29,299 nt of DNA from Chara braunii (taxonomy: Eukaryota; Streptophyta; Charophyceae; Charales; Characeae): the NCBI GenBank assembly GCA_003427395.1, contig BFEA01000096.1, positions 99,913 to 129,211 on the forward strand, given 5' to 3'. Both the position numbers and the translations under genes were made by a program. This document shows positions 9,075 through 17,508 of this stretch, piece after piece. Each line of letters starts with the position of its first letter. Within the stretch, counting starts at the first letter, position 1. The notes beneath the pieces were generated by a model, which saw only the letters and a program-made list of their open reading frames with translations, had not been told where the DNA came from and made no database searches.

Positions 9075-9407
9075 TGTGTTCCATGTTTCAAATTCTGTTC
9101 AACTAGAAGTGTACACATGATTGTGAAATTGGTTGGTGGATGCATGAGAAATGTCATCTTATGTATGATAAATCTCATTGTTTTGGATGCATTATAAATT
9201 GGTCAGTACATGCATTAATAAATGTAAGGACCAGTTGCTTCATGTCGCTTGCGTGGGGTAGAATCACATGCATTGTGACCACGTGCATTACATGTAACCA
9301 ACAACCTTGCGTCTGTGCCCAAACCTTCTTCGCATGACCATTTAAAGTGCGGATTTTCATCGTGAATAAGCAAAATTTAAAGTTCTACACTTATCACAAC
9401 TGTGAAC

Positions 9408-10243
9408 AAGTATGGATCTCAGTGCCCTCATGTAGGGCGAGATGATGAACGTGCCTATATGCGAAAGTCTGGATCTCTTCAACATCCAAAAAAACGTCTA
9501 AGGTGAGACGATGACTGTGCTTGCATAACTTACGGATAAATTAGTGAACGAAAATTTAATGTGTTAACCAACGACAGTTCGATCATGACACCCTGCTCAT
9601 CACATATGTAAGCTTTGAGTTTAACAAGTATGGATCTCAGCACACTTCCGCCCACTGTCAGGGTCACAAGTCTTCTAAACAAGTCCGGATCTCATCATAC
9701 ATCTAAACAACTGTCTTGAGCGAGATGATGAGCCTGCATGTGTAACTTTGGGATAACCGAAAGAATTATACTCTCCAATTCTATCTGATTACATTGCTAA
9801 TTTTGTTTACAAAGTTCAACAAGTATGGATGTCAGCAAACTTTCGCATTTAGGGCGAGTGGATGGGCATACCTACGTGGAAACACTGCAGTCAAAAATGA
9901 ATTCGTAAGAAAGAGGACAGTGTTACAATATAACATCTTTCATTACATTTATAAAATTGAAGCTTGACAAGTAAGGATCCGTAAGGATACCAGCACACTT
10001 CCGCACAGGGTTCCCTGTTCGGCGTGCCAATCGTTATTCGTTTATGAAGTTTGACTACTATGGATCCCAACACACTTCCCCATAGGATCACCAACACGTT
10101 TTTGAAGTTCAACAAGTAAGGATCCCAACACACTTCCGCACAGGATTCCCGGGTGGCGTGCCTAACATGTGTGGGTCTCAACACACTTCCGCATTTGGGA
10201 TTTCATTTATAAAGTTTTACAAGTACGGATCTCGGCACGCTTC
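9408..10243. repeat. Downstream array of about ten decayed dyad sites
   Basis: Ten copies of a CAAGTANGGATCYCAGCA-like block occur. They start at about 9408, 9465, 9626, 9681, 9821, 9969, 10056, 10114, 10168 and 10221, all in one orientation. The clearest are 9626-9648 and 10114-10136. They share the AAGTNYG-GATCNCNG-CRNACTT layout of the upstream sites, but most CG steps have become TG or CA. Between them lie shorter shared blocks, such as AGGGCGAGATGATGA and TTCCCGGGTGGCGTGCC variants. No gene is visible in 9130-10400. Confidence 0.75.
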
Positions 10244-10409
10244 TGCATGTGGTTAAGCCTCGGATGGGCATGCCTACGTTGCTTAGGCTGCAACCAAAAA
10301 TGAATTTGTTAGAAAGAGGACACAGTATAATGTCATATTTTAACGAATAACATGTTACCTGGCGCTTATTTTGTGCGATTCCACAATGATGGGCGGCTAC
10401 ACTGACGAC

Positions 10410-11045
10410 GAACTACAACGACAATACAATGGCGATGGAGAGATCGCGCAGGAGCGACGGACAGAGATCGCGCAATGATGGAGAGAGATCGCACAATGAT
10501 GGGCGGCTACACTGTCGGCGGACTACAACGACGATACAATGGCGATGGAGAGATTGTGCAGGAGCGACGAAGAGATTTCTCCCAGTGATGTAGAGAGATT
10601 GCGCAACGATAGAGAGAGATCGCACAACGATGGAGAGTGATTACACAACGACGGAGAGAAATCGCGCAACGATAGGGAGAAGTTGCGCAACAATGGAGAA
10701 GAGATCGTGCAGGAGCGATGGAGAGAGATGGCGCAACGATGGAGAGAGTCCACGATGGAGAAAGATGGCACAGCGATGGAGATAAATCACGTAGGAGCGA
10801 TGGAGAGACATGGCGCAACGAGGGAGAGAGATGGCGCGCCGATGGAGATATAAGGAGAGCGATAGCGCACCGATGGAGAGAGATGGCGCAATGATGAGAA
10901 AGATGGCGCAGCGATGGAAGGGATAACAATGGCCAGCGCTGCGATGGGAGCAATAGGCAATCGCTGCGATGGAGGATATAGCTATGCACATCGATGGCGA
11001 TGAGCTAAGCGCATCGATGGCGATGGCGATGGCGAGCACTGTAAT
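10410..11045. repeat. GA-rich minisatellite, ~20-30 bp units
   Basis: Variants of GCGCAACGATGGAGAGAGAT repeat throughout, first as GCGCARNRATGGAGAGAGATC and later as ATCGATGGCGATGGCGATGG. The long reverse-strand frames here, with repeated SPSLRHLS-like peptides, are products of the repeat and not genes. Confidence 0.85.
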
Positions 11046-11560
11046 GGATGCGATTCCGTTTGCAAGCGCAGCGACGGGAGCCTTGGAGCGATTGCGAACG
11101 TTCGATATCCACGCCGTTGACATTTGCAAAATGTCACAATGATTGTGATACCAGAATTTATCGGTTTCTAGTGTTGACCTCACCGCGCAATGAACCACCA
11201 CGTAATCTTTTCGGGAGCTTTCGGATTTGTGCCTCGGCGTACAACGAACCGTCACGCCAGGCATCGACGCGCAAGGAACCGTTGCGCTGGGATTACCGCG
11301 CCTAGCCTCGGGGGGTAACGAAGCTCCACTTTGTACGTCGGATCATGACGATCGACGGTCAAGACTTGAACAGCGAAAATGACGTAGATTGTCCCTTACT
11401 TTTTGGAAGTGTCCTATCAATGCACGCCGGAGTTGGCGGAGATTTTAGGGCCTCTAGCATGCCAGTGGCTTCATTAATCTGCGCCGCTGAATTTTGTACA
11501 TCGACGACCAACAATTTTTGGTACCTCTCACCTTTCGAGGCTCAACCTGTCCTTACCGTT
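11046..11560. other. Intergenic, no gene seen
   Basis: There is only weak internal repetition of an ACCGCGCAANGAACC-like block (about 11180-11290). No open frame here has similarity to units A or B, and no convincing gene features are visible. Confidence 0.5.
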
Positions 11561-11563
11561 TTA

Positions 11564-11606
11564 TAGGCCCTGACGTCTTATAGGTCCTGGCGTCTTATGG
11601 GCCTTA
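11564..11606. repeat. Short tandem repeat, ~19-bp unit
   Basis: TAGGCCCTGACGTCTTA, TAGGTCCTGGCGTCTTA and TGGGCCTTAGCGT follow each other, making about 2.5 copies of an imperfect unit. Confidence 0.7.
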
Positions 11607-11751
11607 GCGTGCGATATGCGAATAACCGCCGAATCGAAATGCCCTCCCGGCACCCTCTTTGATCCCGACGGGAGACCTGCTGCTGGAGAGTTCCTCTGGG
11701 CGAAAAAGAATAAAAGGCGTTGTCGCCCTTGTTTTATCCCTTTTCTTGTTT

Positions 11752-12210
11752 GGCAGCTCCACAGTTCAAGTCGCACTATCACTATCGCACGCGTTTCGAT
11801 ATCTTGTCTTCACCCACCACCTCCTTCCGCCATAGCCGGTTCGCTCTTCGTAGCTCGATTTCCATTCGCCATAGCTGGTTCGCTCGTCGTACATCCATAT
11901 CCGTCCGACGTTGGTTGTTCGCGCAACGCACGACGAAGGTGAGATGCTATTTCGGCTGTCCTAATCTGTGTCCGATATCCGAACACATTCACAGATGCCC
12001 TGTCTGTACTTGCAGGCTATAACGCCACAGTGCTGCATGTTGAACCCAGAATCAAACCCTAGTTTTGTTGTTTCGCAACTTCACAGGTCAAGTCGCGCTA
12101 TCGCAAGCACGCACATTCCGATATTTGTTCTTCACCCTCCACCTCCGTCCGGCATAGTCGATTCGCTTTTCGTAGCTCGATTTCCTTTTGCCATAGTTGA
12201 GCCTGCACGG
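11752..12210. repeat. Dispersed direct repeat of about 130 bp, two copies
   Basis: The segment at about 11755-11885 (from CAAGTCGCACTATC through CGGTTCGCTCTTCGTAGC) recurs at about 12080-12205 (from CAAGTCGCGCTATCGCA through CGATTCGCTTTTCGTAGC), with many point differences. Within the first copy, a ~40-bp CGCCATAGC-GGTTCGCTCNTCGTA unit is itself repeated. No coding evidence is visible. Confidence 0.75.
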
Positions 12211-12248
12211 CGTGCGCACGCTATAAAACTGCCATAATATTGTTTGTG

Positions 12249-12358
12249 TGTATATATATATATATATGAAACTCCGACGAAACAGTTTGTCACAGCCCCT
12301 CGTTTGTTGTCCTCTTCTCTCTCTCTGCCTACGGTTTACCGGGCAGTTCTGTTTGTGA

Positions 12359-12396
<38 letters not shown>
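12249..12396. repeat. Two TA microsatellites
   Basis: Alternating TA runs lie at about 12249-12267 and 12361-12396. They sit roughly 720-870 bp upstream of the unit B start codon, so they could only be promoter elements if a long leader exists. I regard them as simple repeats. Confidence 0.85.
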
Positions 12397-12400
<4 letters not shown>

Positions 12401-12460
12401 AACCTCGAATCAATACCCGGTTTTTGTTGAACCCCGAATCAATTCCCGGTTTTCGTTCAC
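12396..12460. repeat. Direct repeat, ~31-bp unit, two copies
   Basis: GTTGAACCTCGAATCAATA followed by CCCGGTTTTT is repeated immediately as GTTGAACCCCGAATCAATT and CCCGGTTTTC. A looser copy (GTTGAACCCAGAATCAAAC) lies at about 12039. Confidence 0.75.
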
Positions 12461-12554
12461 TTGTCCCTTGTTGTACTCGTCTGTGCCACTTCTAGAAGGC
12501 CGGATTAATTTGCAGTTTTTGTCCATCTATCTAGTGAGGTCGGAACTGATCCAC

Positions 12555-13043
12555 AACTGCGAGTTAGTTCGCAGTCTGCGACATATATTATTGGAAGAGT
12601 TACAACTGCGTGTTAGTTCGCACTTTGCGGCCTACACTGTTGTACACGTTGTCGCCCTTCGTATCCAGAACTCCGAGTTAGTTCGCACTTTGTCGACAAC
12701 AAGTGGTACATGTTTTAGGTCTTCATTTCCACAACTCCGAGTTAGTTCGCACTTTCCCCAAGATAAGACGCCTCTTTCTTGAAAGTGAGTTTTTTATTTC
12801 CACAACTCCGAGTTAATTCGCACTTTCCCCAAGATAAGCCGCCTCTTTCCTCATTTCCAGAACTACGAGTTGGTTCACACTCTGTCCGAGGAGTTGTTAT
12901 CTTTCCTCCCAACTCACTCTACCAGAGGAGTATTGTCTTTCCTCCCCCTGACCCAATTGTTGTGACTTCGTGTGCATTTCAAAAACCCATCTGGTACGTC
13001 GTTTTGGTCCTTCATTTCCACAACTCCGAGTTAGTTCGCACTT
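12555..13043. repeat. Array of seven dyad-like sites upstream of unit B
   Basis: Seven copies of AACTNCG-N8-CGCACTT occur, mostly with core AGTTAGTT. They are at 12555-12576, 12604-12625, 12669-12690, 12733-12754, 12804-12825, 12861-12882 and 13022-13043. The 7-8-7 layout and the CGNACTT right arm match the unit A dyads, although the core differs. A longer shared block (about 60 bp, including CCCCAAGATAAGNCGCCTC) accompanies copies 4 and 5. The array ends 74 bp before the unit B start codon. Confidence 0.85.
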
Positions 13044-13116
13044 TGCTTCTGTACTCTTAGCAAAACCTCGTGGCTTTCCTCCCGGTCATCCGATTTAGTC
13101 TAGGGTTGGGCGTAAA

Positions 13117-14166
13117 ATGGCGTCCGCAAAAAATACATCGACAAGCGTTGGGGCGTCTGCCCCCGAGGAGGGACGAAGTCTTCCGCGATCTCCTCATCAA
13201 TATTTTCATTCGAAGGATGCACAATGGTTTTTGGACTTCATTGTTGACGGGAACCTTGTTGGGCCAACTGTTTTCATGCGGCCCGCTGCATTTCCGGACG
13301 CTAAGGGAGCAGCCGACGTTCATCCTGTTGGTACCATCCTTTCGTCCCAGAAACAGTCTGGAGGCTTGCTCAAGTTGCAGACTAACATTTTCTACGACAT
13401 GTGCAGGCTACCTTACAAAGAGGTCAAGGGTGTGATGGTTTCGATCAAGAATTTCGCGGGGTACGACTTGAACATGCTTCGCTGCCGTCACGTCAAAGGG
13501 CTTTACGATATCAAAAGCATGCCTCTTCCACCTCCACTGGAATATCTCGATCTTGCGCTGAAGGTGCCAAAAGAGTGTTCGATTCTTCCGCGAGATTATG
13601 TTTTCAGGCTTCTACCAGCCCCTGAGGGGTCGTCCGACTTAGCTCAAGAAACCCCTCTGACGAAAGTGGGGCACGAGAGTATCATTCACGACACTGAGGG
13701 TCAGGGTGTGGGGCACGCGGGCAGGAGTCAACTGCAGATCGACCCGAGTCCTTCTAGGTGCGCGTCTGGCGATCCTGTGTCATCCTTGACTTCTCCAGAT
13801 GCAGGGACTCATCGGGTTGCCACACCGAAAATCCTCAAGTTACACTGCCAGGGTGACACGTATTCGCTTCGGGATGAGGCGAGAAGAGAATCCGGCAGTT
13901 CAGGACAAGAGGTTGGAGGGAATGAGGTTGAAGGGATGGGCACTGTGCGAGGCAGCTCTAACGGGGAGCCCACTTCTTCTGAAAAGAAGCGCGAGCGACA
14001 GAAGACGTTACGAGACGAGGTAGCAGAACAAACCAGATACATGAAGAGGATGAAAGGATCCTCAAAGCCGATAATTGGCGAGGATGAAGGTGACGTCAGG
14101 GAACGTGCCTTGGGAAAAAGGACGCCAAGGATGCATGGCAAACAAGAAGAAGTCAAAAAGAGGTAG
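13117..14166 (+). CDS. Unit B N-terminal domain and charged linker
   Basis: The ATG at 13117 has a good plant-type context (AAAATGGCG) and opens with MASAKNTSTS. After ~30 low-complexity residues a domain starts with QWFLDFIVDGN and GPTVFMRP, matching unit A KWFVDW and GPVIFVEA. It continues as NIFYDMCRLPYKEVKG and YVFRLLP to about residue 170. The remainder is a hydrophilic linker, strongly charged toward the end (KKRERQKTLRDEVAEQTRY). The TAG at 14164 interrupts KKR-SKQEAATT, but the frame stays open after it. The function of the N-terminal domain is unknown. Confidence 0.6.
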   Translation: MASAKNTSTSVGASAPEEGRSLPRSPHQYFHSKDAQWFLDFIVDGNLVGPTVFMRPAAFPDAKGAADVHPVGTILSSQKQSGGLLKLQTNIFYDMCRLPYKEVKGVMVSIKNFAGYDLNMLRCRHVKGLYDIKSMPLPPPLEYLDLALKVPKECSILPRDYVFRLLPAPEGSSDLAQETPLTKVGHESIIHDTEGQGVGHAGRSQLQIDPSPSRCASGDPVSSLTSPDAGTHRVATPKILKLHCQGDTYSLRDEARRESGSSGQEVGGNEVEGMGTVRGSSNGEPTSSEKKRERQKTLRDEVAEQTRYMKRMKGSSKPIIGEDEGDVRERALGKRTPRMHGKQEEVKKR

Positions 14167-15042
14167 TCCAAGCAAGAAGCTGCAACAACAAGTAAGAAAG
14201 CGAAGAGGGTCGGCGGTTTGACCATCGGCGAAGGGCAAGCTAGAGGTGGAGGAGATTCGGCTCGTCAAGGCATTGCCGCCGCGGGAGAACCTTCCCAGCA
14301 ATCTAAAAGAAAACTGGCAGCTGAAGAAGGCAATCGCCAGAAGAAAACTCGGAGGAGGAAGACTAGTGATGGGACGAGTGGTGGCGAAAGGACGGTTGGT
14401 AGGCAATACGACGAAGCGGCGGCATTTTGGCTCGAATACGAGGGAAACGATGACGGTGAGATTGTGGAGAAGGAGCACCCAATTCAATTGGTCATCGACC
14501 CCAGGAAGGTCTGTGATATCCCGCCGTGGGAAAGATATTATAATCACCACAGTCTCACTCGGGATGGTGTGAAGGACATCAAGAATGCAATGCTAAGGCA
14601 GTTCCATGAGGAGAAGGCAAAGATATGGAAGAAAAACGCTTTGGTTCTGGCTCCCATATACAAGCCGGTGACGCAGAAGCCGGAGAGAGCTCGGGGGGTT
14701 CACAAGGATGTCTTCAAGCCAGAGGACAAGGACAAATACTTCTATTACCCCGTGAATGGACAACACACTGTGGCTGTTGTGAAGGAATTGGATGGTGAAC
14801 CAATATTCAAAGTGTGGAAAATGCACTCGTGGCCAGCGAGAGTCGTGTGGCTCTTCGATGAAGACTTTGGGGGGTATTTGCAGGTCAGTCTAGCGGAGAA
14901 CACAAGACACACGATGTCTTTGCAGCGTTCGCAGAAGACCACTTTCGAGGACATGCGGGAGGCATGGGAGAAGCAGGGAAGGTCGGTGGTTATTCAAGGA
15001 AACCCCTCCGGTAAGGAGGCCAAAAAACAAGCGTTTTTTTGA
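14167..15042 (+). CDS. Unit B NLS-bearing linker and ParB/sulfiredoxin-fold-like domain
   Basis: The first ~75 residues are basic and include KRKLAAEEGNRQKKTRRRK, which fits a bipartite nuclear-localisation signal. The ParB-like domain follows. IDPRKV and LTRDGVKDIKNAMLRQF correspond to box I, YYPVNGQHTVAVVKEL (GQH codons from 14758) to box II, and WPARVVWLFDEDF and SLAENTRH to the later strand and helix. Unit A has the same pattern, and VIQGNPSGK against VMGNPSGK closes the domain. The expected Arg after the box II His is Thr. The frame is lost at a T7 run (15034-15040): the other frame continues as EFQKLLLGKSPND, which aligns with unit A DWRKFCTTALHKAPHN. Confidence 0.65.
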   Translation, partial: SKQEAATTSKKAKRVGGLTIGEGQARGGGDSARQGIAAAGEPSQQSKRKLAAEEGNRQKKTRRRKTSDGTSGGERTVGRQYDEAAAFWLEYEGNDDGEIVEKEHPIQLVIDPRKVCDIPPWERYYNHHSLTRDGVKDIKNAMLRQFHEEKAKIWKKNALVLAPIYKPVTQKPERARGVHKDVFKPEDKDKYFYYPVNGQHTVAVVKELDGEPIFKVWKMHSWPARVVWLFDEDFGGYLQVSLAENTRHTMSLQRSQKTTFEDMREAWEKQGRSVVIQGNPSGKEAKKQAFF

Positions 15043-16075
15043 GTTCCAGAAACTGCTTTTGGGAAAAAGTCCCAATGACGCTCATTGGAGGATGGCACGT
15101 AAAGCGACAACGCTCGCCGACAAGGACAAAGTTGAGGCAATTTGCAATGCATTGAGGCAATGGATGCCGCTTGTGATAGCCAGTGATGAGGTTTTCCGAA
15201 AAGGGATGGAGTTTTACGATAAGTGGGCCGAGGAAAAATTGTTGGGCGGAGACGGGAAGATGCCGTTGTCGAAGTCTGGCAAATACATGCCAGACAAATC
15301 TTCGGGGCTTCAAGCGATTCCGGAAATGGGCGTGAAAGAGGCAGCTGGTGAGACAAAGATGGGGTGGCTAGTCCGGGTCCCTCGGCCTCAAACCAAAAAG
15401 AAAACGCAATTGGACGACAAGTTTTTCGTCGTCGTGAAGGAGCCGGACATATTCTGTTGGCAATCTCTCGCGGACATGACCGATGACGAAAAATTGTCGA
15501 TCCTCGAGAACATTCTCTCGCTTAATGGAGTGTTCGTGCAATCGGCGAACGAGTATCTCAAACGACAACATAAGTCAGGAATTAAAGAGATGGTCGCGAC
15601 GAGGAAAGTGGATCGAATGATGCTCCGGATGTTCCACTACGTTTTGTTCCTTGAATTTGAGGAGGACGCAGAGATTTGGCGCTATGGAAGCCAGTTTTTT
15701 CGGACCGAAGAGCAACTTATGGCGGAGTTCGCGCCACAGAGCCTCACAAAGCAGGTGTGGGTCGAACTGAGGAAGCATTTCCACGGCGCGATGGACTACA
15801 TGAACACTTGTGAACGTTGCCTTTCGTACGAGAAAAAGTCCCTCGACGAAACGAAGAGACTATACGATGATGACATGTTTCCTACATCCTTCGAGAAGTC
15901 CGTCCGCTCCATCTTGCGACGAACAGAGGAAAAAGTGCGAGACACGATCAGGGTCAGAGGGGATGTGAGGCACATCAAATGGCAGAAGCTCAACCGCTTT
16001 ACCAACTTTATTCATTTCGGTTGTCCGCCTTCCCAAACTCACATTCGTCTCACTGAGATCCGCAATATTGTGTGA
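15041..16075 (+). CDS. Unit B helical middle domain leading into the methyltransferase-like domain
   Basis: The frame after the T7 run stays open for over 330 codons. It contains DKVEAICNALRQWMPLVIAS, WLVRVPRPQ and EPDIFCWQSLADMTDDEKL, which match unit A in order and spacing, and then a Glu-rich helical stretch and GDVRHIKWQKLNRF (unit A IVHIKWKDTGDV). It is interrupted at the border of the 125-bp tandem duplication, where TGA (16073-16075) ends the frame before VLDLCDPTLL. The domain probably links the ParB-like and methyltransferase-like parts. No known family is recognised with confidence. Confidence 0.55.
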   Translation, partial: EFQKLLLGKSPNDAHWRMARKATTLADKDKVEAICNALRQWMPLVIASDEVFRKGMEFYDKWAEEKLLGGDGKMPLSKSGKYMPDKSSGLQAIPEMGVKEAAGETKMGWLVRVPRPQTKKKTQLDDKFFVVVKEPDIFCWQSLADMTDDEKLSILENILSLNGVFVQSANEYLKRQHKSGIKEMVATRKVDRMMLRMFHYVLFLEFEEDAEIWRYGSQFFRTEEQLMAEFAPQSLTKQVWVELRKHFHGAMDYMNTCERCLSYEKKSLDETKRLYDDDMFPTSFEKSVRSILRRTEEKVRDTIRVRGDVRHIKWQKLNRFTNFIHFGCPPSQTHIRLTEIRNIV

Positions 16076-16314
16076 CATTACATATGCAACTTGTACGTCC
16101 TCGATTTGTGTGATCCCACACTGCTGTCAGATTGGCAAGAAAGCGATTTTCGCCTCCTTGCAAGGTGTTCTCGAAACCCTATCGCCGCGATATTGTGTGA
16201 CACTACGTATGCAACTTGTACGTCCTCGATTTGTATGATCCCACACTCTTGTCAGATTGGCAAGAAAGTGATTTTGCCTCCTTGCAAGGCGTTCTCCAAA
16301 CCTTGTCGTCAAGG
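16065..16314 (+). repeat. 125-bp tandem duplication within the methyltransferase-like domain
   Basis: ATATTGTGTGACA starts at 16065 and again at 16190, and the following ~125 bp are nearly identical (TTGTACGTCCTCGATTTGT in both copies). Because 125 is not a multiple of three, the duplication itself disrupts the frame. Both copies encode the motif-IV-like peptide, LCDPTLL in the first and LYDPTLL in the second. Confidence 0.9.
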
Positions 16315-17010
16315 CACTGGACGCTTGTAGTCTTTTTCCCATCACGTTGGGAGCTCAGTTTCTTGAAAGGCATGACCAAGCTTAGCTTCCATCACGTGAG
16401 GACAGGGAAGTGGGTGCGCCATGCACAAAGGTAGGCCATAGTCCGGGAAGGCGATATGCTGGTTAAGGAATATGATCGCCTGTACGTCGTTTTCAATGGC
16501 GAGAACTTGGGCGACAACACGGTCGCATTGTTCTTTTCTCGTAGTCTATCGAAGCGTCCCCGTGCGAATGCTCCAAGTCCGCCCAAACCCGAGGGGGCGG
16601 CCCGCTGGAAAGTTGCCTGTTCTTCCGACCCTTTGGGACAGGTTGTGGCCTGTTTCGACGTGGCAGACGAGGACAGGTTCCCTCGCCGCAAATGGGAGGA
16701 TGACGGTGTGGCAAGTGTTCGAGGAGCTGCTTACGGGGACAGGGAACGGAACCCAACTCATCTAATTGGTCTACTCGAAAACTTTTGTAGAGTTGGGCAA
16801 ACTGTTTTCCTTTTCGGGAAGGCGCATGCATCTGTTGTGTGGGAGCTCCTGTATAGCGGTCGGAACGTTGTTGCGTTAGAGGACGAGGCGAAGATGATCG
16901 ATTACCTTCACGAGTTCATGACGACACGTGTGGGGGACCCTTGCAACCATTGCTCTTTTGTCGAGACCACCGGCGAACGGAACAGGGATACCAAACGTGA
17001 TATGTATTGA
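16216..17010 (+). CDS. Unit B degenerate DNA-methyltransferase-like domain
   Basis: From the second duplicated copy the frame reads VLDLYDPTLLSDW, then HWTLVVFFPSRWELSFL and GKWVRH, matching unit A. TAG 16432 interrupts the linker before EYDRLYVVFNGEN. ERNPTHLIGLLENF is followed by VFLFGKAHASVVWELLYSG and RNVVALE (GRNVV from 16858), which resembles the HPTxKPxxLL, motif I and LGRxxxGIE stretch of beta-class N6/N4 DNA methyltransferases. Only FG of the FxGxG motif and DP of the DPPY motif remain. Fold similarity is plausible but activity is doubtful. It ends at TGA 17008. Confidence 0.5.
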
Positions 17011-17508
17011 AAATTGTCGGAGAAGAAAAGGATGGAGGTTTGGGAGTTCCTTTTCCAACGAGGACCGCGTGCTCAGACCGACCTGGAATGCAATCGACGG
17101 AGAAACCTGGTGTTCGGTGTGCTGAATGCTTACCACGGTGCAATCAGGGAGTCTGTCTCAAATTTTCTGAAAAGGTTGGAGCATGTTTTCTTCTTGATGG
17201 CAGAACCACTAACCCTCAAGAACTACAAGGCGCAGTTTGATGAGGACGACCCTTTCGAAACTGAAGACATGGAGGAGGTGAGCAACTCCGAAACCTTCGA
17301 TTTCGAGTCCATGCCACGTCCTTGGGTGGTGACACAGGTTGATGATGAAGGGGAAGGTGGTTCTCGGAGATATAGCACATCCCCTACCGGTTTGAAGCGT
17401 GTATTTGAGCGCGAAACAATCGAGGACCAATCGTCTGATGACAAGGAAGAAGAGAGAGACTATGAATACGCACATGTTGACAAGCTCCCTAAGGACCATG
17501 ATACCTGA
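17011..17508 (+). CDS. Unit B C-terminal helical tail and acidic spacer
   Basis: The same frame continues past TGA 17008 with KLSEKKRMEVWEFLFQRG, NFLKRLEHVFFLMAE and PLTLKNYKAQFDEDD, which align with unit A. The spacer then becomes acidic (SSDDKEEERDYEYA). The stop TGA at 17506 lies where unit A has Trp (DHDT-stop-ENDRL against DHPSWMDDHI), so it is most likely a mutated tryptophan codon. Confidence 0.55.
   Translation, partial: KLSEKKRMEVWEFLFQRGPRAQTDLECNRRRNLVFGVLNAYHGAIRESVSNFLKRLEHVFFLMAEPLTLKNYKAQFDEDDPFETEDMEEVSNSETFDFESMPRPWVVTQVDDEGEGGSRRYSTSPTGLKRVFERETIEDQSSDDKEEERDYEYAHVDKLPKDHDT

Larger units (their letters stand above)
340..10243 (+). mobile_element. Putative mobile element A (ParB-like / methyltransferase-like / Ulp1), approximate limits
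   Basis: The span is bounded by the outermost members of one dyad-repeat family and contains unit A in the middle. Dyads lie upstream (340-1197), inside (5956-7414) and downstream (9408-10243), which resembles the subterminal repeat arrays of plant DNA transposons. A mobile origin is inferred from three things: a diverged second unit nearby, the decayed state, and the Ulp1-type protease, which many plant transposons carry. I could not identify terminal inverted repeats, a target-site duplication or a transposase, so the limits are only the outermost repeats and the true ends may differ. Confidence 0.45.

Noticed and set aside
9408-10243. Regularly recurring short repeats that might suggest a CRISPR-like array
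   Set aside because: Repeats and spacings vary widely, copies are degenerate, and the context is eukaryotic.
10413-11264. Reverse-strand open frames of up to 207 codons with repeated SPSLRHLS-like peptides
   Set aside because: They are translations of the GA-rich minisatellite. Several frames are open at once, and the period follows the DNA repeat.
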